From Bacillus sp. FJAT-29814 (lineage in GTDB: Bacteria > Bacillota > Bacilli > Bacillales > Cytobacillaceae): a stretch of 64,000 bases of DNA. Location of the stretch: the NCBI RefSeq assembly GCF_001510715.1, contig NZ_LMTJ01000005.1, positions 548,138-612,137 on the forward strand, written 5' to 3'. The notes below the pieces were generated by a model, which worked only from the letters and a program-made list of their open reading frames with translations, was not told where the DNA came from and made no database searches. Shown piece by piece: positions 26,113 to 36,462 of this stretch. The position numbers were made by a program, and so were the translations under genes. The first letter of the stretch is position 1. The number at the start of each line of letters is the position of its first letter.

Positions 26113-27390
26113 ATGGTAGCCGATAAAGGTGCTGAGAAAACGAATCAGGGGGCAACACATGATGTGTTAAAATCAACACAGACTGTCATTCATAAAGCCC
26201 TTGAAAAATTAGGTTATCCTGAAGAAGTATACGAGCTCTTAAAAGAGCCATTACGGATGATGACAGTTAAAATTCCCGTCCGAATGGATGACGGTTCTGT
26301 TAAAATATTTACTGGGTATCGTGCCCAACATAACGATGCCGTGGGCCCTACGAAAGGCGGAATTCGGTTCCATCCTGGTGTGACCGAGACTGAAGTCAAG
26401 GCCCTTTCGATTTGGATGAGTTTAAAATGCGGTATCGTTGACCTTCCATATGGAGGCGGTAAGGGGGGCATTGTTTGTGACCCACGTGACATGTCATTTA
26501 GAGAGCTTGAGAGATTGAGCCGAGGATATGTACGGGCTATCAGCCAAATTGTTGGACCGACTAAAGATATACCTGCTCCGGATGTATTCACTAATTCGCA
26601 AATTATGGCATGGATGATGGATGAATACAGCCGTATAGATGAATTTAATTCTCCTGGTTTTATTACAGGCAAGCCGCTTGTTCTAGGCGGATCACATGGC
26701 CGTGAATCGGCAACTGCAAAAGGCGTAACCATTTGTATACGTGAGGCTGCGAAAAAGAGAGGCATTTCTATTGAAGGTGCAAGAGTGGTTGTGCAAGGAT
26801 TCGGAAATGCCGGAAGTTATCTATCAAAATTTATGCATGATGCAGGTGCGAAGGTAATCGGTATTTCAGATGCCTACGGTGCCCTTTATGATCCAAATGG
26901 ACTCGATATTGACTACCTGTTAGATAGACGGGATAGCTTTGGAACTGTTACGAAATTGTTTAACAACACCATCACCAATAAAGAGCTGCTTGAACTTGAT
27001 TGTGATATACTTGTTCCGGCAGCAATCGAGAACCAGATTACGGAAGAAAATGCCCATAATATCAGGGCACAAATTGTGGTTGAGGCTGCGAACGGCCCGA
27101 CAACCCTTGAGGCAACCGAGATTCTGACAGAACGCGGAATTCTCCTTGTTCCGGACGTGCTGGCGTCTGCGGGTGGAGTAACTGTTTCTTATTTTGAATG
27201 GGTTCAAAATAACCAAGGTTATTATTGGTCCGAAGAAGAAGTGGAAGAAAAGCTGGAAAAGGTTATGGTTAAATCATTTAAAAACATTTATGATACAGCT
27301 CAAACTCGCCGTGTCGACATGCGCCTGGCCGCCTATATGGTCGGTGTTCGAAAAATGGCCGAAGCAAGCCGTTTCAGAGGTTGGATTTAA
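26113..27390 (+). CDS. gudB: NAD-dependent glutamate dehydrogenase GudB
   Basis: This enzyme oxidatively deaminates glutamate to 2-oxoglutarate. The 425 residues hold the catalytic Lys in PYGGGKGGI (about K117), the GPTKDIPAPDV loop and a Rossmann domain (VVQGFGNAGSY). The inactivating three-codon duplication (VKA repeat) known in B. subtilis 168 gudB is absent: TETEVKALSIW reads through normally, so the enzyme should be active. The ribosome-binding site is AGGAGG. The location after mecB is conserved, and two cre-like sites lie upstream. Confidence 0.96.
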   Translation: MVADKGAEKTNQGATHDVLKSTQTVIHKALEKLGYPEEVYELLKEPLRMMTVKIPVRMDDGSVKIFTGYRAQHNDAVGPTKGGIRFHPGVTETEVKALSIWMSLKCGIVDLPYGGGKGGIVCDPRDMSFRELERLSRGYVRAISQIVGPTKDIPAPDVFTNSQIMAWMMDEYSRIDEFNSPGFITGKPLVLGGSHGRESATAKGVTICIREAAKKRGISIEGARVVVQGFGNAGSYLSKFMHDAGAKVIGISDAYGALYDPNGLDIDYLLDRRDSFGTVTKLFNNTITNKELLELDCDILVPAAIENQITEENAHNIRAQIVVEAANGPTTLEATEILTERGILLVPDVLASAGGVTVSYFEWVQNNQGYYWSEEEVEEKLEKVMVKSFKNIYDTAQTRRVDMRLAAYMVGVRKMAEASRFRGWI

Positions 27391-27411
27391 TTACTTTTAT
27401 TGAAAAATAAT

Positions 27412-27447
27412 AAAAAAACTCCTATCATAAACAGGATAGGAGTTTTT
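27412..27447 (+). terminator. Terminator of gudB
   Basis: AAAAACTCCTATC and GGATAGGAGTTTTT form a long A/T-flanked stem. Confidence 0.9.
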
Positions 27448-27470
27448 CTGTTAAGGAAGTGTAAAGAAAA

Positions 27471-28445
27471 GTGCGATCAGAAGAGATTATAATCATCGGC
27501 GGCGGTCCCTGTGGCATGGCAGCGGCAATCGCCTTACAGGAAATTGGGAAAAAACCGTTAATCATTGAAAAGGGGAATATCGTTAATTCTATTTATCATT
27601 ATCCGACCCATCAAACATTTTTTAGCACCAGCGAAAAGTTGGAAATTGGCGATGTCCCATTTGTAACAGATAACTATAAACCAAAACGGAATCAGGCCCT
27701 TGTTTATTACCGCGAAGTTGCCAAGCGAAAGCGGCTTAGGGTAAATGCCTTTGAAAAGGTTCTTAAAGTTTCGAATCAGGGGACTTTTTTTGAAGTGGTG
27801 ACGAACAAAAATAGCTATAATGCCAGGTACGTCATCATTGCGACCGGATACTATGACAATCCGAATTATATGAATGTTCCGGGTGAGGACCTTCCGAAGG
27901 TTTTTCACTATTTTAAGGAGGCTCATCCTTACTTCGATAAAGATGTTTGTGTCATCGGCGGGAAAAACTCCAGTGTGGATGCGGCTCTAGAACTCGTCAA
28001 AGCAAACGCAAGAGTCACCGTTCTTTATCGTGGAAAGGAATATTCTCCAAGCATCAAACCATGGATTCTGCCCGAATTTGAATCGTTGGTCCGAAACAAT
28101 GTCATTAAAATGGAGTTTAATGCACATTTAAAGGAAATAACGGAGGATAAGGTAATTTATTTGAAAGACGGAAATGAAATCACCATAGAGAATGATTTTG
28201 TATTTGCAATGACAGGGTATCATCCTGACCATCAGTTCTTGAAAAATATGGGTGTTGACATTGATGCGGAGTCGGGAAGACCGGTACTCAATTCGGAAAC
28301 AATGGAGACTAATGTGGACGGCATTTATATTGCCGGGGTGATTGCGGCCGGAAACAATGCCAATGAGATTTTTATTGAAAATGGCAGGTTCCATGGCGGG
28401 CTCATTGCTGGTTCCATCTTGGCGAAAGAGCAAAAGGGAGAATAA
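27471..28445 (+). CDS. ypdA: Bacillithiol disulfide reductase Bdr (YpdA)
   Basis: This FAD/NADPH pyridine-nucleotide oxidoreductase reduces oxidised bacillithiol. The FAD motif GGGPCG carries the active-site Cys, C14, at the place reported for YpdA. A second nucleotide-binding motif (CVIGGKNSSVDAALEL) lies near 160-175. The 324 residues start at GTG after AAGGAAG. It is followed after 3 nt by ansA, suggesting co-transcription. Confidence 0.94.
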   Translation: MRSEEIIIIGGGPCGMAAAIALQEIGKKPLIIEKGNIVNSIYHYPTHQTFFSTSEKLEIGDVPFVTDNYKPKRNQALVYYREVAKRKRLRVNAFEKVLKVSNQGTFFEVVTNKNSYNARYVIIATGYYDNPNYMNVPGEDLPKVFHYFKEAHPYFDKDVCVIGGKNSSVDAALELVKANARVTVLYRGKEYSPSIKPWILPEFESLVRNNVIKMEFNAHLKEITEDKVIYLKDGNEITIENDFVFAMTGYHPDHQFLKNMGVDIDAESGRPVLNSETMETNVDGIYIAGVIAAGNNANEIFIENGRFHGGLIAGSILAKEQKGE

Positions 28446-28448
28446 ACG

Positions 28449-29405
28449 ATGAAAAAAGTGGTATTGCTGACTACAGGCGGAACAATTGCTAGCAAGCCGA
28501 ATAAGGATTCCGGGAAATTGGCTTCCGGGGCCTTGACGGGTGAAGAACTTGCCGCAATGTGCCAATTACCGAATGACATTGAGGTTATTGTCGAATCTGT
28601 CTTTCAAAAAGCCAGTATTCATATTACCTTTGAGGATTTAGTCGTCTTAAAGTCCAAAATTGAACATTACTATAAAGATGATACAGTTTGCGGCGTGGTC
28701 GTTACCCATGGAACCGATACAATGGAAGAAACTGCTTATTTCCTTGATTTAACGATTAATGATTCCAGACCGGTGGTGGTTACAGGTTCGCAACGGTCCC
28801 CGGAGGATTTAGGTAGTGATGTCTATATCAACCTGAGGCATGCCATTTATTCCGCTTGTTCCCGTGATTTGCACGATGCCGGAACCGTTGTGGTGTTTAA
28901 TGAGCGAATTTTTGCGGCGCGGTACGTGAAAAAAGAGCATGCTTCCAATATTCAAGGATTTGATGTTTTTGGCTTTGGCTATCTGGGGATTATTGACAAC
29001 GACGAGGTTCAAATTTATCAGAAACCAATTAAACGGGAGCATTTTGACATAGTAAGGCCAGTACCCCATGTTGACATTATTAAATGCTATATTGGAGCAG
29101 ACGGCAAGTTTATTAAGACTGCCAGGGAAGCCGGAGTGAAAGGAATTGTCCTTGAAGGGGTCGGACGCGGACAGGTTGCTCCAAAAATGATGGCAGAAAT
29201 TGAGGAAGCGATGAAAGCCGGAATTAAATTGGTCATCACGACAAGTGCTGAGGAAGGTTCTGTTTATACTACCTACGATTATGAGGGCAGTGCCTATGAT
29301 TTATATAAAAAAGGAGTCATTCTTGGCAGTGACAATGACGCCAAAAAAGCAAGAATTAAGCTAGCCGTTGCTCTAGCGGCCGGTTTGGAGACAATTAAAT
29401 TTTAA
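28449..29405 (+). CDS. ansA: L-asparaginase, type I
   Basis: It hydrolyses L-asparagine to aspartate and ammonia. Both catalytic threonine motifs are present: TTGGTIAS with T12, and [10 protein letters not shown] with T89-D90. There is no signal peptide, so the 318-residue enzyme is probably cytoplasmic. It lies 3 nt after ypdA with AGGGAG as ribosome-binding site. B. subtilis keeps its ansA elsewhere, but both belong to the same family. The symbol is by family similarity. Confidence 0.9.
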   Translation: MKKVVLLTTGGTIASKPNKDSGKLASGALTGEELAAMCQLPNDIEVIVESVFQKASIHITFEDLVVLKSKIEHYYKDDTVCGVVVTHGTDTMEETAYFLDLTINDSRPVVVTGSQRSPEDLGSDVYINLRHAIYSACSRDLHDAGTVVVFNERIFAARYVKKEHASNIQGFDVFGFGYLGIIDNDEVQIYQKPIKREHFDIVRPVPHVDIIKCYIGADGKFIKTAREAGVKGIVLEGVGRGQVAPKMMAEIEEAMKAGIKLVITTSAEEGSVYTTYDYEGSAYDLYKKGVILGSDNDAKKARIKLAVALAAGLETIKF

Positions 29406-29411
29406 TCACAG

Positions 29412-29431
29412 ACCAGCCTCCGGGCTGGTTT
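29412..29431 (+). terminator. Terminator of ypdA-ansA
   Basis: ACCAGCC/GGGCTGGT stem with a 3-nt loop, then TTTC. Confidence 0.7.
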
Positions 29432-29487
29432 TCAATTGGAGACTCCCGTGTTACTATATAAGAAACGGATTTGAAAAGAGGTTTGTC

Positions 29488-30177
29488 ATGCTGGGAATAT
29501 TATCTGCCGGAATTGCACCTGGCCTGGCCTTGTTAAGTTATTTTTATTTAAAAGATGAATATGACTCAGAGCCAATTTCCTTTGTGCTTCGCACGTTTAT
29601 GTACGGGGCGCTGCTGGTATTTCCCATCATGTTTATCCAGCATGTCCTTGAAACAGAGCATTTGCTTTCTTCCCATCTTGTGGATGCTTTCTTAAGTACA
29701 GGTCTTCTCGAGGAATTCTTTAAATGGTTTATCCTCTTTTATGTGGTCTACCAGCATGTGGAATTTGATGAACCGTTTGATGGCATTGTTTATGGGGTAG
29801 CCGTATCATTGGGGTTTGCCACGGTTGAAAATATCTTTTATTTAATTGCCAACGGAATCCAACACGCGATGGCTAGGGCGTTATTGCCGGTCTCCAGCCA
29901 TGCCCTGTTTGGCGTGATTATGGGCTTTTACATTGGAAAAGCCAAGTTTACCGAAGGGAATAAAGCCAAATGGGTGACCTTGTCGTTATTTCTGCCGGTA
30001 GTTTTACATGGTTCCTATGATTTTATCCTGTTATCTCTGGAACATTGGTTATATATCATTTTTCCGTTTATGATCTTTCTATGGTGGTTAGGGTTAAGAA
30101 AGGTGAAAAAGGCCAAAATACTCAGTGCCAATCATTTGAAAAAACAATATGCGATTCATGAAACTCTCCATTCGTAA
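29488..30177 (+). CDS. prsW: Intramembrane protease PrsW
   Basis: PrsW is the site-1 protease that cleaves anti-sigma-W factor RsiW under envelope stress. The 229-residue polytopic protein carries E75-E76 (LLEEFFKWF), and conserved His residues lie in SSHALFG and VVLHGSYDF, as in the family. It starts after AAAGAGG. It lies just before sleB as in B. subtilis. The terminator starts within its last codons. Confidence 0.94.
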   Translation: MLGILSAGIAPGLALLSYFYLKDEYDSEPISFVLRTFMYGALLVFPIMFIQHVLETEHLLSSHLVDAFLSTGLLEEFFKWFILFYVVYQHVEFDEPFDGIVYGVAVSLGFATVENIFYLIANGIQHAMARALLPVSSHALFGVIMGFYIGKAKFTEGNKAKWVTLSLFLPVVLHGSYDFILLSLEHWLYIIFPFMIFLWWLGLRKVKKAKILSANHLKKQYAIHETLHS

Positions 30178-30197
30178 TGGAGGGTTTTTTCTTTTTT
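30161..30197 (+). terminator. Terminator of prsW
   Basis: CTCTCCATT/AATGGAGGG stem overlapping the prsW 3' end, then TTTTTTCTTTTTT. Confidence 0.8.
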
Positions 30198-30268
30198 GGG
30201 AATAAAATCAACTTCGTGGCAAAAAATAGGATTACTGTAAAAATGATTGACTTTGGGGGTATTATTTC

Positions 30269-31027
30269 ATGCATAAGAAAAGAATCCTTATAAGATCTTT
30301 CGTCCTGCTTTGTTTTTTGCTGGGAACATTCCATATCGTGAACCCAATGACGGGCCATGCCTTTTCCAATCAGGTCATTCAACAAGGGGCAGTTGGCGAT
30401 GATGTAATTGAATTGCAAGGAAGGCTGAAGCATCTGGGCTTTTACACGGGAAACGTTGATGGTGCGTTCGGCTGGCGGACCTATTGGGCATTACGAAATT
30501 TTCAATACGAATTTGGCCTGCCGATTGATGGGTTGGCCGGACAAGCTACGAAGTCAAAACTGGTGAAGGCAACTCCTAAATATGGAGGTGCGGGTCAAGG
30601 TGGAGCGGCCAAAGCACAGCCGCCAAAAGCGACTGCTCCAAAGCCAAGTGCATCCAATACACCAAAGGGTTTTTCACAAAATGATATCCGTTTAATGGCG
30701 AATGCGGTTCACGGTGAATCAAGGGGTGAGCCATATATTGGCCAGGTAGCGGTTGCTGCCGTCATTTTGAACCGCGTTAACAGCTCCTCATTCCCAAATA
30801 CTGTTTCGGGAGTCATCTTTGAGCCAGGAGCATTTACGGCTGTAGCAGATGGACAGATTTGGCTGACGCCTAATGAAACATCCAAAAAAGCGGTTATAGA
30901 TGCCATTAATGGCTGGGATCCGACCGGTGAAGCGCTGTACTACTTTAATCCGGCAACCGCTACAAGCAGTTGGATATGGTCAAGACCGCAAATCAAGAAA
31001 ATTGGACAACATATTTTTTGTAAGTAG
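30269..31027 (+). CDS. sleB: Spore cortex-lytic enzyme SleB
   Basis: SleB is a lytic transglycosylase stored in the spore that degrades cortex peptidoglycan during germination. A signal peptide covers about 1-32, a peptidoglycan-binding domain about 40-98, a Pro/Ala/Lys linker about 103-133 and the catalytic domain about 136-252. The catalytic Glu is E150 (HGESRGE). ypeB begins 12 nt downstream and is needed for SleB stability. I found no convincing sigma-G promoter. Confidence 0.95.
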   Translation: MHKKRILIRSFVLLCFLLGTFHIVNPMTGHAFSNQVIQQGAVGDDVIELQGRLKHLGFYTGNVDGAFGWRTYWALRNFQYEFGLPIDGLAGQATKSKLVKATPKYGGAGQGGAAKAQPPKATAPKPSASNTPKGFSQNDIRLMANAVHGESRGEPYIGQVAVAAVILNRVNSSSFPNTVSGVIFEPGAFTAVADGQIWLTPNETSKKAVIDAINGWDPTGEALYYFNPATATSSWIWSRPQIKKIGQHIFCK

Positions 31028-31039
31028 AGGTGAAGCAAA

Positions 31040-32389
31040 TTGATTAGAGGAATATTACTAGGCGTTCTCGCCATTGCGGTAGCGGGAACGGCATATTGGG
31101 GCTATCAGGAGCACCAGGATAAAAATGCCGTCTTGTTAAACGCGGAAAATAATTATCAGCGGGCATTCCACAATTTAACCTATCGCATGGATTTATTAAA
31201 TGATAAAATCGGCACCACTTTGGCGATGAATTCCAGGGAATCCCTGTCTCCTTCGTTACTTGAAGTATGGCGTCTCACTTCCCAAGCCCATAGTGATGTC
31301 GGGCAATTGCCATTAACGTTATTGCCATTCAACAAGACAGAGGAATTTCTAGCGAATATCGGCAATTTTTCCTATCGAACAGCCGCTAGAGATTTGAATA
31401 AGGATCCGTTATCCGACCAGGAATATGAAACCTTAAAAAAACTCTACACTCAATCTGGTGAAATTCAGAATGAACTAAGAAAAGTTCAACACATGGTATT
31501 AAAGAATAATTTGCGGTGGATGGATGTAGAGCTTGCCCTTGCTTCTGGGAAGGAAACGACCGACAATACAATTATTGATGGTTTTAAAACAGTTGAGAAA
31601 ACGGTAACCGGCTATGAGGAATCGGATCAAGGTGTCACATTTGCGAACCTTCAAAAAAAGGATGAAAATTTCAAAAAGATAAAAGGAAAAACCATTTCCA
31701 AAAATGAAGCCATTAACATTGCCAAGAAATACATGAAATTTGATGGCAATGCCGAGGTAAAAGTGACGAAAAATGGCAAGGGCTCCGATTATGGTTTTTA
31801 TAGTGTATCGGTCCGCAATAAACAAACCAACCAAGAAGCCAGTATGGACATTACAAAAAAAGCTGGTCATCCGATTTGGTTTATCAACAATCGTGAGGTT
31901 TCACAGCAAAAAATCAGTTTAAATGACGCCACCAATAAAGCATTGGCCTTTCTAAAAGAAACCGGATTTAAAAATCTAGAGGTATTTGAAAGCACCCAAT
32001 ATGACAATATCGGAGTCTTCAATTTCGTTACCAATATCAATGGCATCAGAATTTACCCCGAAGCTGTAAAGGTAAAGGTTGCTTTAGACAATGGGGACAT
32101 TGTTGGGGTGTCGGCGGAAGAGTATTTAAAATCGTTCCAAACTAGGGAAATCGAAAAACCGGCCATTACATTGGAGGAAGCGCGAGGCAAGGTCAATCCG
32201 AATCTAAAGGTAATGGAAGATCGCCAGGCGATGATTATCAACGATTTAAATGAGGAAGTGCTATGTTATGAATTCCTCGGGACATTGGGTGACGATACGT
32301 ACCGAATTTTCATTAATGCAAAAACCGGCGTTGAAGAAGAAGTAGAGAAATTGAAAGACGCGGAAAAAATGTACGAAGATGTTCTTTAA
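31040..32389 (+). CDS. ypeB: Germination protein YpeB
   Basis: YpeB is required for SleB to accumulate in the spore. The 449 residues have an N-terminal membrane anchor (about 4-22), a helical N-terminal half and C-terminal PepSY-type repeats (about 215-440). Translation starts at TTG after GAGGTGAAG, 12 nt past sleB. The flanking order sleB-ypeB is conserved. The usual next gene ypfA is absent. Confidence 0.95.
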   Translation: MIRGILLGVLAIAVAGTAYWGYQEHQDKNAVLLNAENNYQRAFHNLTYRMDLLNDKIGTTLAMNSRESLSPSLLEVWRLTSQAHSDVGQLPLTLLPFNKTEEFLANIGNFSYRTAARDLNKDPLSDQEYETLKKLYTQSGEIQNELRKVQHMVLKNNLRWMDVELALASGKETTDNTIIDGFKTVEKTVTGYEESDQGVTFANLQKKDENFKKIKGKTISKNEAINIAKKYMKFDGNAEVKVTKNGKGSDYGFYSVSVRNKQTNQEASMDITKKAGHPIWFINNREVSQQKISLNDATNKALAFLKETGFKNLEVFESTQYDNIGVFNFVTNINGIRIYPEAVKVKVALDNGDIVGVSAEEYLKSFQTREIEKPAITLEEARGKVNPNLKVMEDRQAMIINDLNEEVLCYEFLGTLGDDTYRIFINAKTGVEEEVEKLKDAEKMYEDVL

Positions 32390-32411
32390 GGGAAAGCATT
32401 CGCTTTCCCTT
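32388..32411 (+). terminator. Hairpin after ypeB
   Basis: AAGGGAAAGC/GCTTTCCCTT is a perfect 10-bp stem with loop ATTC right at the stop codon. No T run follows, so termination is uncertain. Confidence 0.5.
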
Positions 32412-32486
32412 GTTCCATATTCTGAAAGAATAAAAGATACTCTAGTTTCCAATAATAGGAATAATATTTTTGCCGGGGTGAAGCGG

Positions 32487-32666
32487 ATGAAAATTATGGA
32501 ACGATTGTTAATCAAGGTTATTATCATTCAACTTTTATTCTTATTATTTTCTCAATTCTTTTTTCATCAACTAGATGTTTGGCCGGAACTAAACCAACTC
32601 ACAAAATATGAAGGGGTAAATGAAAATACCTTGACAGAAATACTTCAGACCTTTCAAGGAAATTAA
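32487..32666 (+). CDS. ypfB: YpfB family small membrane protein (DUF5359)
   Basis: This 59-residue protein has a single membrane helix (about 8-25) followed by a short extracytoplasmic tail with the conserved LTKYEGV. The role is unknown. I choose ATG 32487 because GGGGTGAAG precedes it; a longer reading from 32379 overlaps ypeB and lacks support. It precedes cmk as in B. subtilis. A repeat remnant follows its stop codon. Confidence 0.82.
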   Translation: MKIMERLLIKVIIIQLLFLLFSQFFFHQLDVWPELNQLTKYEGVNENTLTEILQTFQGN

Positions 32667-32668
32667 CT

Positions 32669-32712
32669 AGAAAAGCGAAAGCGCCATGTTCACAGCGCTG
32701 GAGCAGAGACAG
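32669..32712. repeat. Degenerate short repeat after ypfB
   Basis: GAAAGCGCC followed about 10 nt later by GCGCTGGAGC resembles the sequence after yphF (minus orientation, 41043-41083). Similar intergenic sequences are common in Bacillus genomes as I recall. Confidence 0.4.
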
Positions 32713-32716
32713 GCAA

Positions 32717-32742
32717 AAAGCAGGGATCCCTGCTTTATTTTT
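32717..32742 (+). terminator. Terminator of ypfB
   Basis: A 20-bp perfect palindrome centred on GGATCC (AAAGCAGG arms) is followed by ATTTTT. Confidence 0.65.
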
Positions 32743-32838
32743 ATTAATTAAAAACATAAAATTAAGAGAGTTTGTGTGATCTTATGGTAAAATAAACAGT
32801 AGACAGCTTATGCGACATTCATAGTATTAGGAGGATTT

Positions 32839-33519
32839 ATGAACAAGAAAATCTCAATCGCAATTGATGGCCCGGCGGCAGCGGGGAAAAGTACCGTAGC
32901 CAAAATTGTGGCAGAAAGTCTGGGTTACATTTATATCGACACAGGTGCCATGTATAGGGCCTTGACTTATAAAGCAATTGCGGATCATCTCAATCTCGAG
33001 GATGAAGCGGCGTTATCAACCTGCCTGTTCTCCACTAAAATTGAACTTTATCCCTCGGAAAACGGACAATTAGTATTTTTAAACGGCCACGATGTAACAA
33101 GTGAAATCCGCTCTGCCGATGTAACCAATTCCGTCTCGATTGTTTCCAAACATCAGCAGGTTCGGGAGGAAATGGTCAGACGTCAGCAAGAGTTTGCCAC
33201 AGGTGGCGGAGTGGTCATGGACGGACGTGACATTGGAACCCATGTCCTGCCGAATGCGGAGGTTAAAGTGTTCCTGCTGGCAAGCGTTGAAGAACGTGCC
33301 ATGAGAAGACATACCGAGAATCTCCAAAAGGGCTTTCCTTCCGATCTTGAAAAATTGAAACTGGATATTGCCAGACGGGATAAAATTGACTCTGAACGAG
33401 AAGTAGCCCCGCTGAAAAAAGCCGAAAACGCAATTGAAATCGACACAACTTCAATGACAATTCCTGATGTAGTCGAAAGGATTTTGGAGCTGGCATACGA
33501 AAGGATTGGAAAAGTGTGA
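32839..33519 (+). CDS. cmk: Cytidylate kinase
   Basis: Cmk phosphorylates CMP and dCMP to the diphosphates. The Walker A motif [11 protein letters not shown] lies at residues 8-18, and the family sequences DTGAMYRA and [10 protein letters not shown] follow. The 226-residue length is normal. The ribosome-binding site is AGGAGG. Its stop overlaps the plsC start by 4 nt (GTGA), so the two are coupled. Confidence 0.97.
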   Translation: MNKKISIAIDGPAAAGKSTVAKIVAESLGYIYIDTGAMYRALTYKAIADHLNLEDEAALSTCLFSTKIELYPSENGQLVFLNGHDVTSEIRSADVTNSVSIVSKHQQVREEMVRRQQEFATGGGVVMDGRDIGTHVLPNAEVKVFLLASVEERAMRRHTENLQKGFPSDLEKLKLDIARRDKIDSEREVAPLKKAENAIEIDTTSMTIPDVVERILELAYERIGKV

Positions 33520-34097
33520 CGTTTTATTCTTTTGCAAGATCAGTGGCTTCCGCCGTTTTTAAACCGTGGTATCGGATTGAAGCAATTGGTGAGGAGAACA
33601 TTCCTAAAGAAGGTGGAGTTCTGCTCTGCTCCAATCACATTCATAATTTCGATCCGATTGTTGTCGGGATTAATATGAAGAGGCCGGTTCATTTTATGGC
33701 CAAGGAGGAAATTTTTCGTGTCCCTATTTTAGGGGGAATCGTCAGAAAGTGCAATGCGTTTCCTGTTAAACGGGGAATGAGCGACAGAGAAGCATTAAGA
33801 ATGGGCATGAGCGTCCTCAGGGAAGGGAATGTGTTAGGGCTATTCCCGGAAGGAACAAGAAGTAATACAGGAGAGCTTGGCAAAGGTTTGGCCGGGGCCG
33901 GTTTCTTTGCCCTCAAAACGAATTGCGCCGTCGTTCCATGTGCCGTTATTGGCCCTTATAAAAATTTACAAAAATTAAAAGTAGTTTATGGAAAGCCGAT
34001 TAATATGGACGCGCTTAGAGCTGCCAAAGCTTCCGCCGAAGAAGTGACTGAATTAATTATGTCGGAAATTCATAAACTTATTAAAGAGTATCGATAG
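33516..34097 (+). CDS. plsC: 1-acyl-sn-glycerol-3-phosphate acyltransferase
   Basis: PlsC adds the second acyl chain to lysophosphatidate in phospholipid synthesis. The H-x4-D motif (H41 to D46 in NHIHNFD) and the FPEGTRS motif (110-116) are intact in the 193 residues. It starts at GTG within the end of cmk. In B. subtilis plsC is not at this locus, but cmk-plsC-ypfD is common in relatives. Confidence 0.92.
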   Translation: MTFYSFARSVASAVFKPWYRIEAIGEENIPKEGGVLLCSNHIHNFDPIVVGINMKRPVHFMAKEEIFRVPILGGIVRKCNAFPVKRGMSDREALRMGMSVLREGNVLGLFPEGTRSNTGELGKGLAGAGFFALKTNCAVVPCAVIGPYKNLQKLKVVYGKPINMDALRAAKASAEEVTELIMSEIHKLIKEYR

Positions 34098-34216
34098 GTT
34101 CTGCTTGACAAAATTCACTATTTATAAGAACTTAATAAATGAGATTCTTTTTTTGCTAATCAGAATTTATAGATAAATATAGATTATGCGAGTCAATGGA
34201 TTAAGGAGGATTACAT

Positions 34217-35356
34217 ATGTCTGAGGAATTAAATCAAGTAGAAGTCAAAACCTTTGAAGTGGGCGACAAAGTTACTGGACAAGTTACAAAAGTGGAAGAA
34301 AAGCAGGTTCTTGTCAATATTCAAGACAGTAAACTTGACGGAATCATTCCAATTAGCGAGCTATCCAGCCTGCACATTGAAAAAGCATCCGATGCTGTGG
34401 CAGAAGGCGATGAATTGGAACTGGAAGTATTGAAGGTTGAGGAAGAGGCATTGATTCTCTCAAAACGAAAAGTTGATGCAGAAAAAGCCTGGGAAAGCCT
34501 GGAACAAAAATTCCAGAGCGGAGAGGTATTCGAAACTGAGGTAAAAGATGTCGTAAAGGGCGGTCTTGTGGTTGACCTTGGTGTCCGCGGCTTTGTTCCT
34601 GCTTCACTTGTTGAATCTCATTTTGTCGAAGATTTCAGCGATTACAAAGGCCGTACACTTTCCTTTAAAATTGTCGAGCTTGACAAGGAAAAGAATCGTG
34701 TAATCCTTTCTCACCGCGCCGTTGTCGAGGAAGAAAAGGAAAAACAGAAATTTAACCGCCTCGATGAACTAAAGGCTGGCCAGGTCATTGAAGGTACTGT
34801 GCAAAGAATTACCGATTTCGGTGCATTCGTTGATATTGGTGGAATTGATGGACTTGTTCATATTTCCCAATTATCGCACGAGCATGTGAGCAAACCAACT
34901 GACGTTGTTCAAGAAGGCCAAAAGGTACAGGTAAAGGTCCTAAGTGTTGACCGTGATAATGAAAGAATTTCTTTATCCATCAAAGAAACTCTTCCTGGAC
35001 CATGGGCAAATATTTCAGAAAAGGCACCTAAAGGCAGCGAATTGACTGGTACAGTTAAACGATTGGTTTCTTACGGGGCATTTGTAGAAGTTTTCCCTGG
35101 AGTGGAAGGTCTTGTTCATATTTCCCAGATTGCCCATAAGCATATCGCAACGCCTCATGAAGTGTTGAAAGAAGGACAAGAAGTAAAAGTTAAGGTATTA
35201 GATGCAAATGAAAACGATCAGCGTCTATCGCTAAGCATTAAAGAGCTTCTTGAAAAAGAGGCTGAAGAAACTCATGACTATGAACTTCCTGAGGAATCAA
35301 AAGGGTTCCAGCTTGGTGAAGTCATAGGGGATAAATTAAAGAATCTAGGAAAATAA
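34217..35356 (+). CDS. ypfD: S1-domain RNA-binding protein YpfD (RpsA homologue)
   Basis: This 379-residue protein consists of four S1 RNA-binding domains (about 16-85, 103-170, 188-258 and 275-345), the third and fourth with the usual GAFVDIG/GAFVEVF and GLVHISQ motifs. It resembles ribosomal protein S1 but is shorter; in Bacillus it is not an essential ribosomal protein. AAGGAGG precedes the ATG. Confidence 0.94.
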   Translation: MSEELNQVEVKTFEVGDKVTGQVTKVEEKQVLVNIQDSKLDGIIPISELSSLHIEKASDAVAEGDELELEVLKVEEEALILSKRKVDAEKAWESLEQKFQSGEVFETEVKDVVKGGLVVDLGVRGFVPASLVESHFVEDFSDYKGRTLSFKIVELDKEKNRVILSHRAVVEEEKEKQKFNRLDELKAGQVIEGTVQRITDFGAFVDIGGIDGLVHISQLSHEHVSKPTDVVQEGQKVQVKVLSVDRDNERISLSIKETLPGPWANISEKAPKGSELTGTVKRLVSYGAFVEVFPGVEGLVHISQIAHKHIATPHEVLKEGQEVKVKVLDANENDQRLSLSIKELLEKEAEETHDYELPEESKGFQLGEVIGDKLKNLGK

Positions 35357-35368
35357 CGGTGATATATC

Positions 35369-36427
35369 TTGTCGAGATCGAAACGGAAATGGGACCATAT
35401 TCGCTTTGCTGTTGAAAATGGGCCAAAACGGAATACAGCTTTAGATGACATCAAACTTGTTCACCAAAGCTTACCAAATTGCAGTGTATCCGATGTTCGA
35501 TTAGATCATTCCATTGGCGGACTTTATTTAAGTTCGCCAATTTTTATCAATGCGATGACAGGTGGCGGCGGTGAGAAAACGTACCAAATTAATCAGGGAC
35601 TGGCAAAAGTAGCCAAAGAAACAGGTGTGGCAATGGCTGTCGGTTCACAAATGGCAGCACTGAAGGATCGGTCGCAGAGATACACCTATGAAGTGGTACG
35701 AAAGGAAAATCCGTCGGGAATCGTGATTGCTAATCTTGGCAGCGAGGCAACTCTTGATCAAGCCAAGGCGGCCATTGAAATCATAGAGGCAAATGCCCTA
35801 CAGATTCATTTAAATGTCATTCAGGAGCTGACCATGCCTGAAGGGGACCGTGATTTTACCCATGCCTTAAATAGAATTGAGACTCTGGCAAAAGAGCTTC
35901 CTGTTCCGCTGATCGTGAAGGAAGTTGGTTTCGGCATGTCAAAAGAAACAGTTCAACAGCTCGCATCCGCGGGAGTATCCGTAGTGGATGTCGGCGGATT
36001 TGGTGGAACAAATTTTGCGGAAATAGAGAATAAGCGCCGGGAAAAAGCCCTATCTTTTTTTACTGATTGGGGCATTCCCACACCGGTCTCCCTTATCGAA
36101 GCATCCTCGGTTTCAGCAGATATCTCGATCGTGGGTTCGGGAGGTTTCAAGGATGGTCATGACATTGTCAAAGGTCTGGCATTAGGCGCCGATGCTGTCG
36201 GGATTGCTGGTTATTTCTTGAGAATTCTTGTCGAAGAAGGAATCGAATCTGTAGTTGAAGAAATTCATACGCTGCATGAAGAAATCTCCATGATCATGAC
36301 TGCGCTTGGGGCTAAAACAATTGCCCAATTAAAGCAGGCCCCGCTGGTTATTTCTGGTGATACACATCATTGGTTACAAGAGCGGGGAATTGATACAAAA
36401 AAATATAGCCAGCGCTCGATCAAATAA
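35369..36427 (+). CDS. fni: Type 2 isopentenyl-diphosphate delta-isomerase
   Basis: Fni is an FMN- and NADPH-dependent enzyme interconverting IPP and DMAPP for prenyl lipid synthesis, consistent with the hepS/hepT genes downstream. The TIM-barrel shows [29 protein letters not shown] and the C-terminal flavin phosphate site GSGGFKDG. The 352 residues begin at TTG; the ribosome-binding site is weak (GGTGAT). It is followed by a strong bidirectional terminator. Confidence 0.94.
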   Translation: MSRSKRKWDHIRFAVENGPKRNTALDDIKLVHQSLPNCSVSDVRLDHSIGGLYLSSPIFINAMTGGGGEKTYQINQGLAKVAKETGVAMAVGSQMAALKDRSQRYTYEVVRKENPSGIVIANLGSEATLDQAKAAIEIIEANALQIHLNVIQELTMPEGDRDFTHALNRIETLAKELPVPLIVKEVGFGMSKETVQQLASAGVSVVDVGGFGGTNFAEIENKRREKALSFFTDWGIPTPVSLIEASSVSADISIVGSGGFKDGHDIVKGLALGADAVGIAGYFLRILVEEGIESVVEEIHTLHEEISMIMTALGAKTIAQLKQAPLVISGDTHHWLQERGIDTKKYSQRSIK

Positions 36428-36453
36428 AGCTCCTGCCTTCGCAGGAGCTTTTT
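36426..36453. terminator. Bidirectional terminator between fni and ypzI
   Basis: AAAGCTCCTGC/GCAGGAGCTTT perfect stem with a CTTC loop; T-rich on both strands. Confidence 0.9.
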
Positions 36454-36462
36454 GCATGGTGT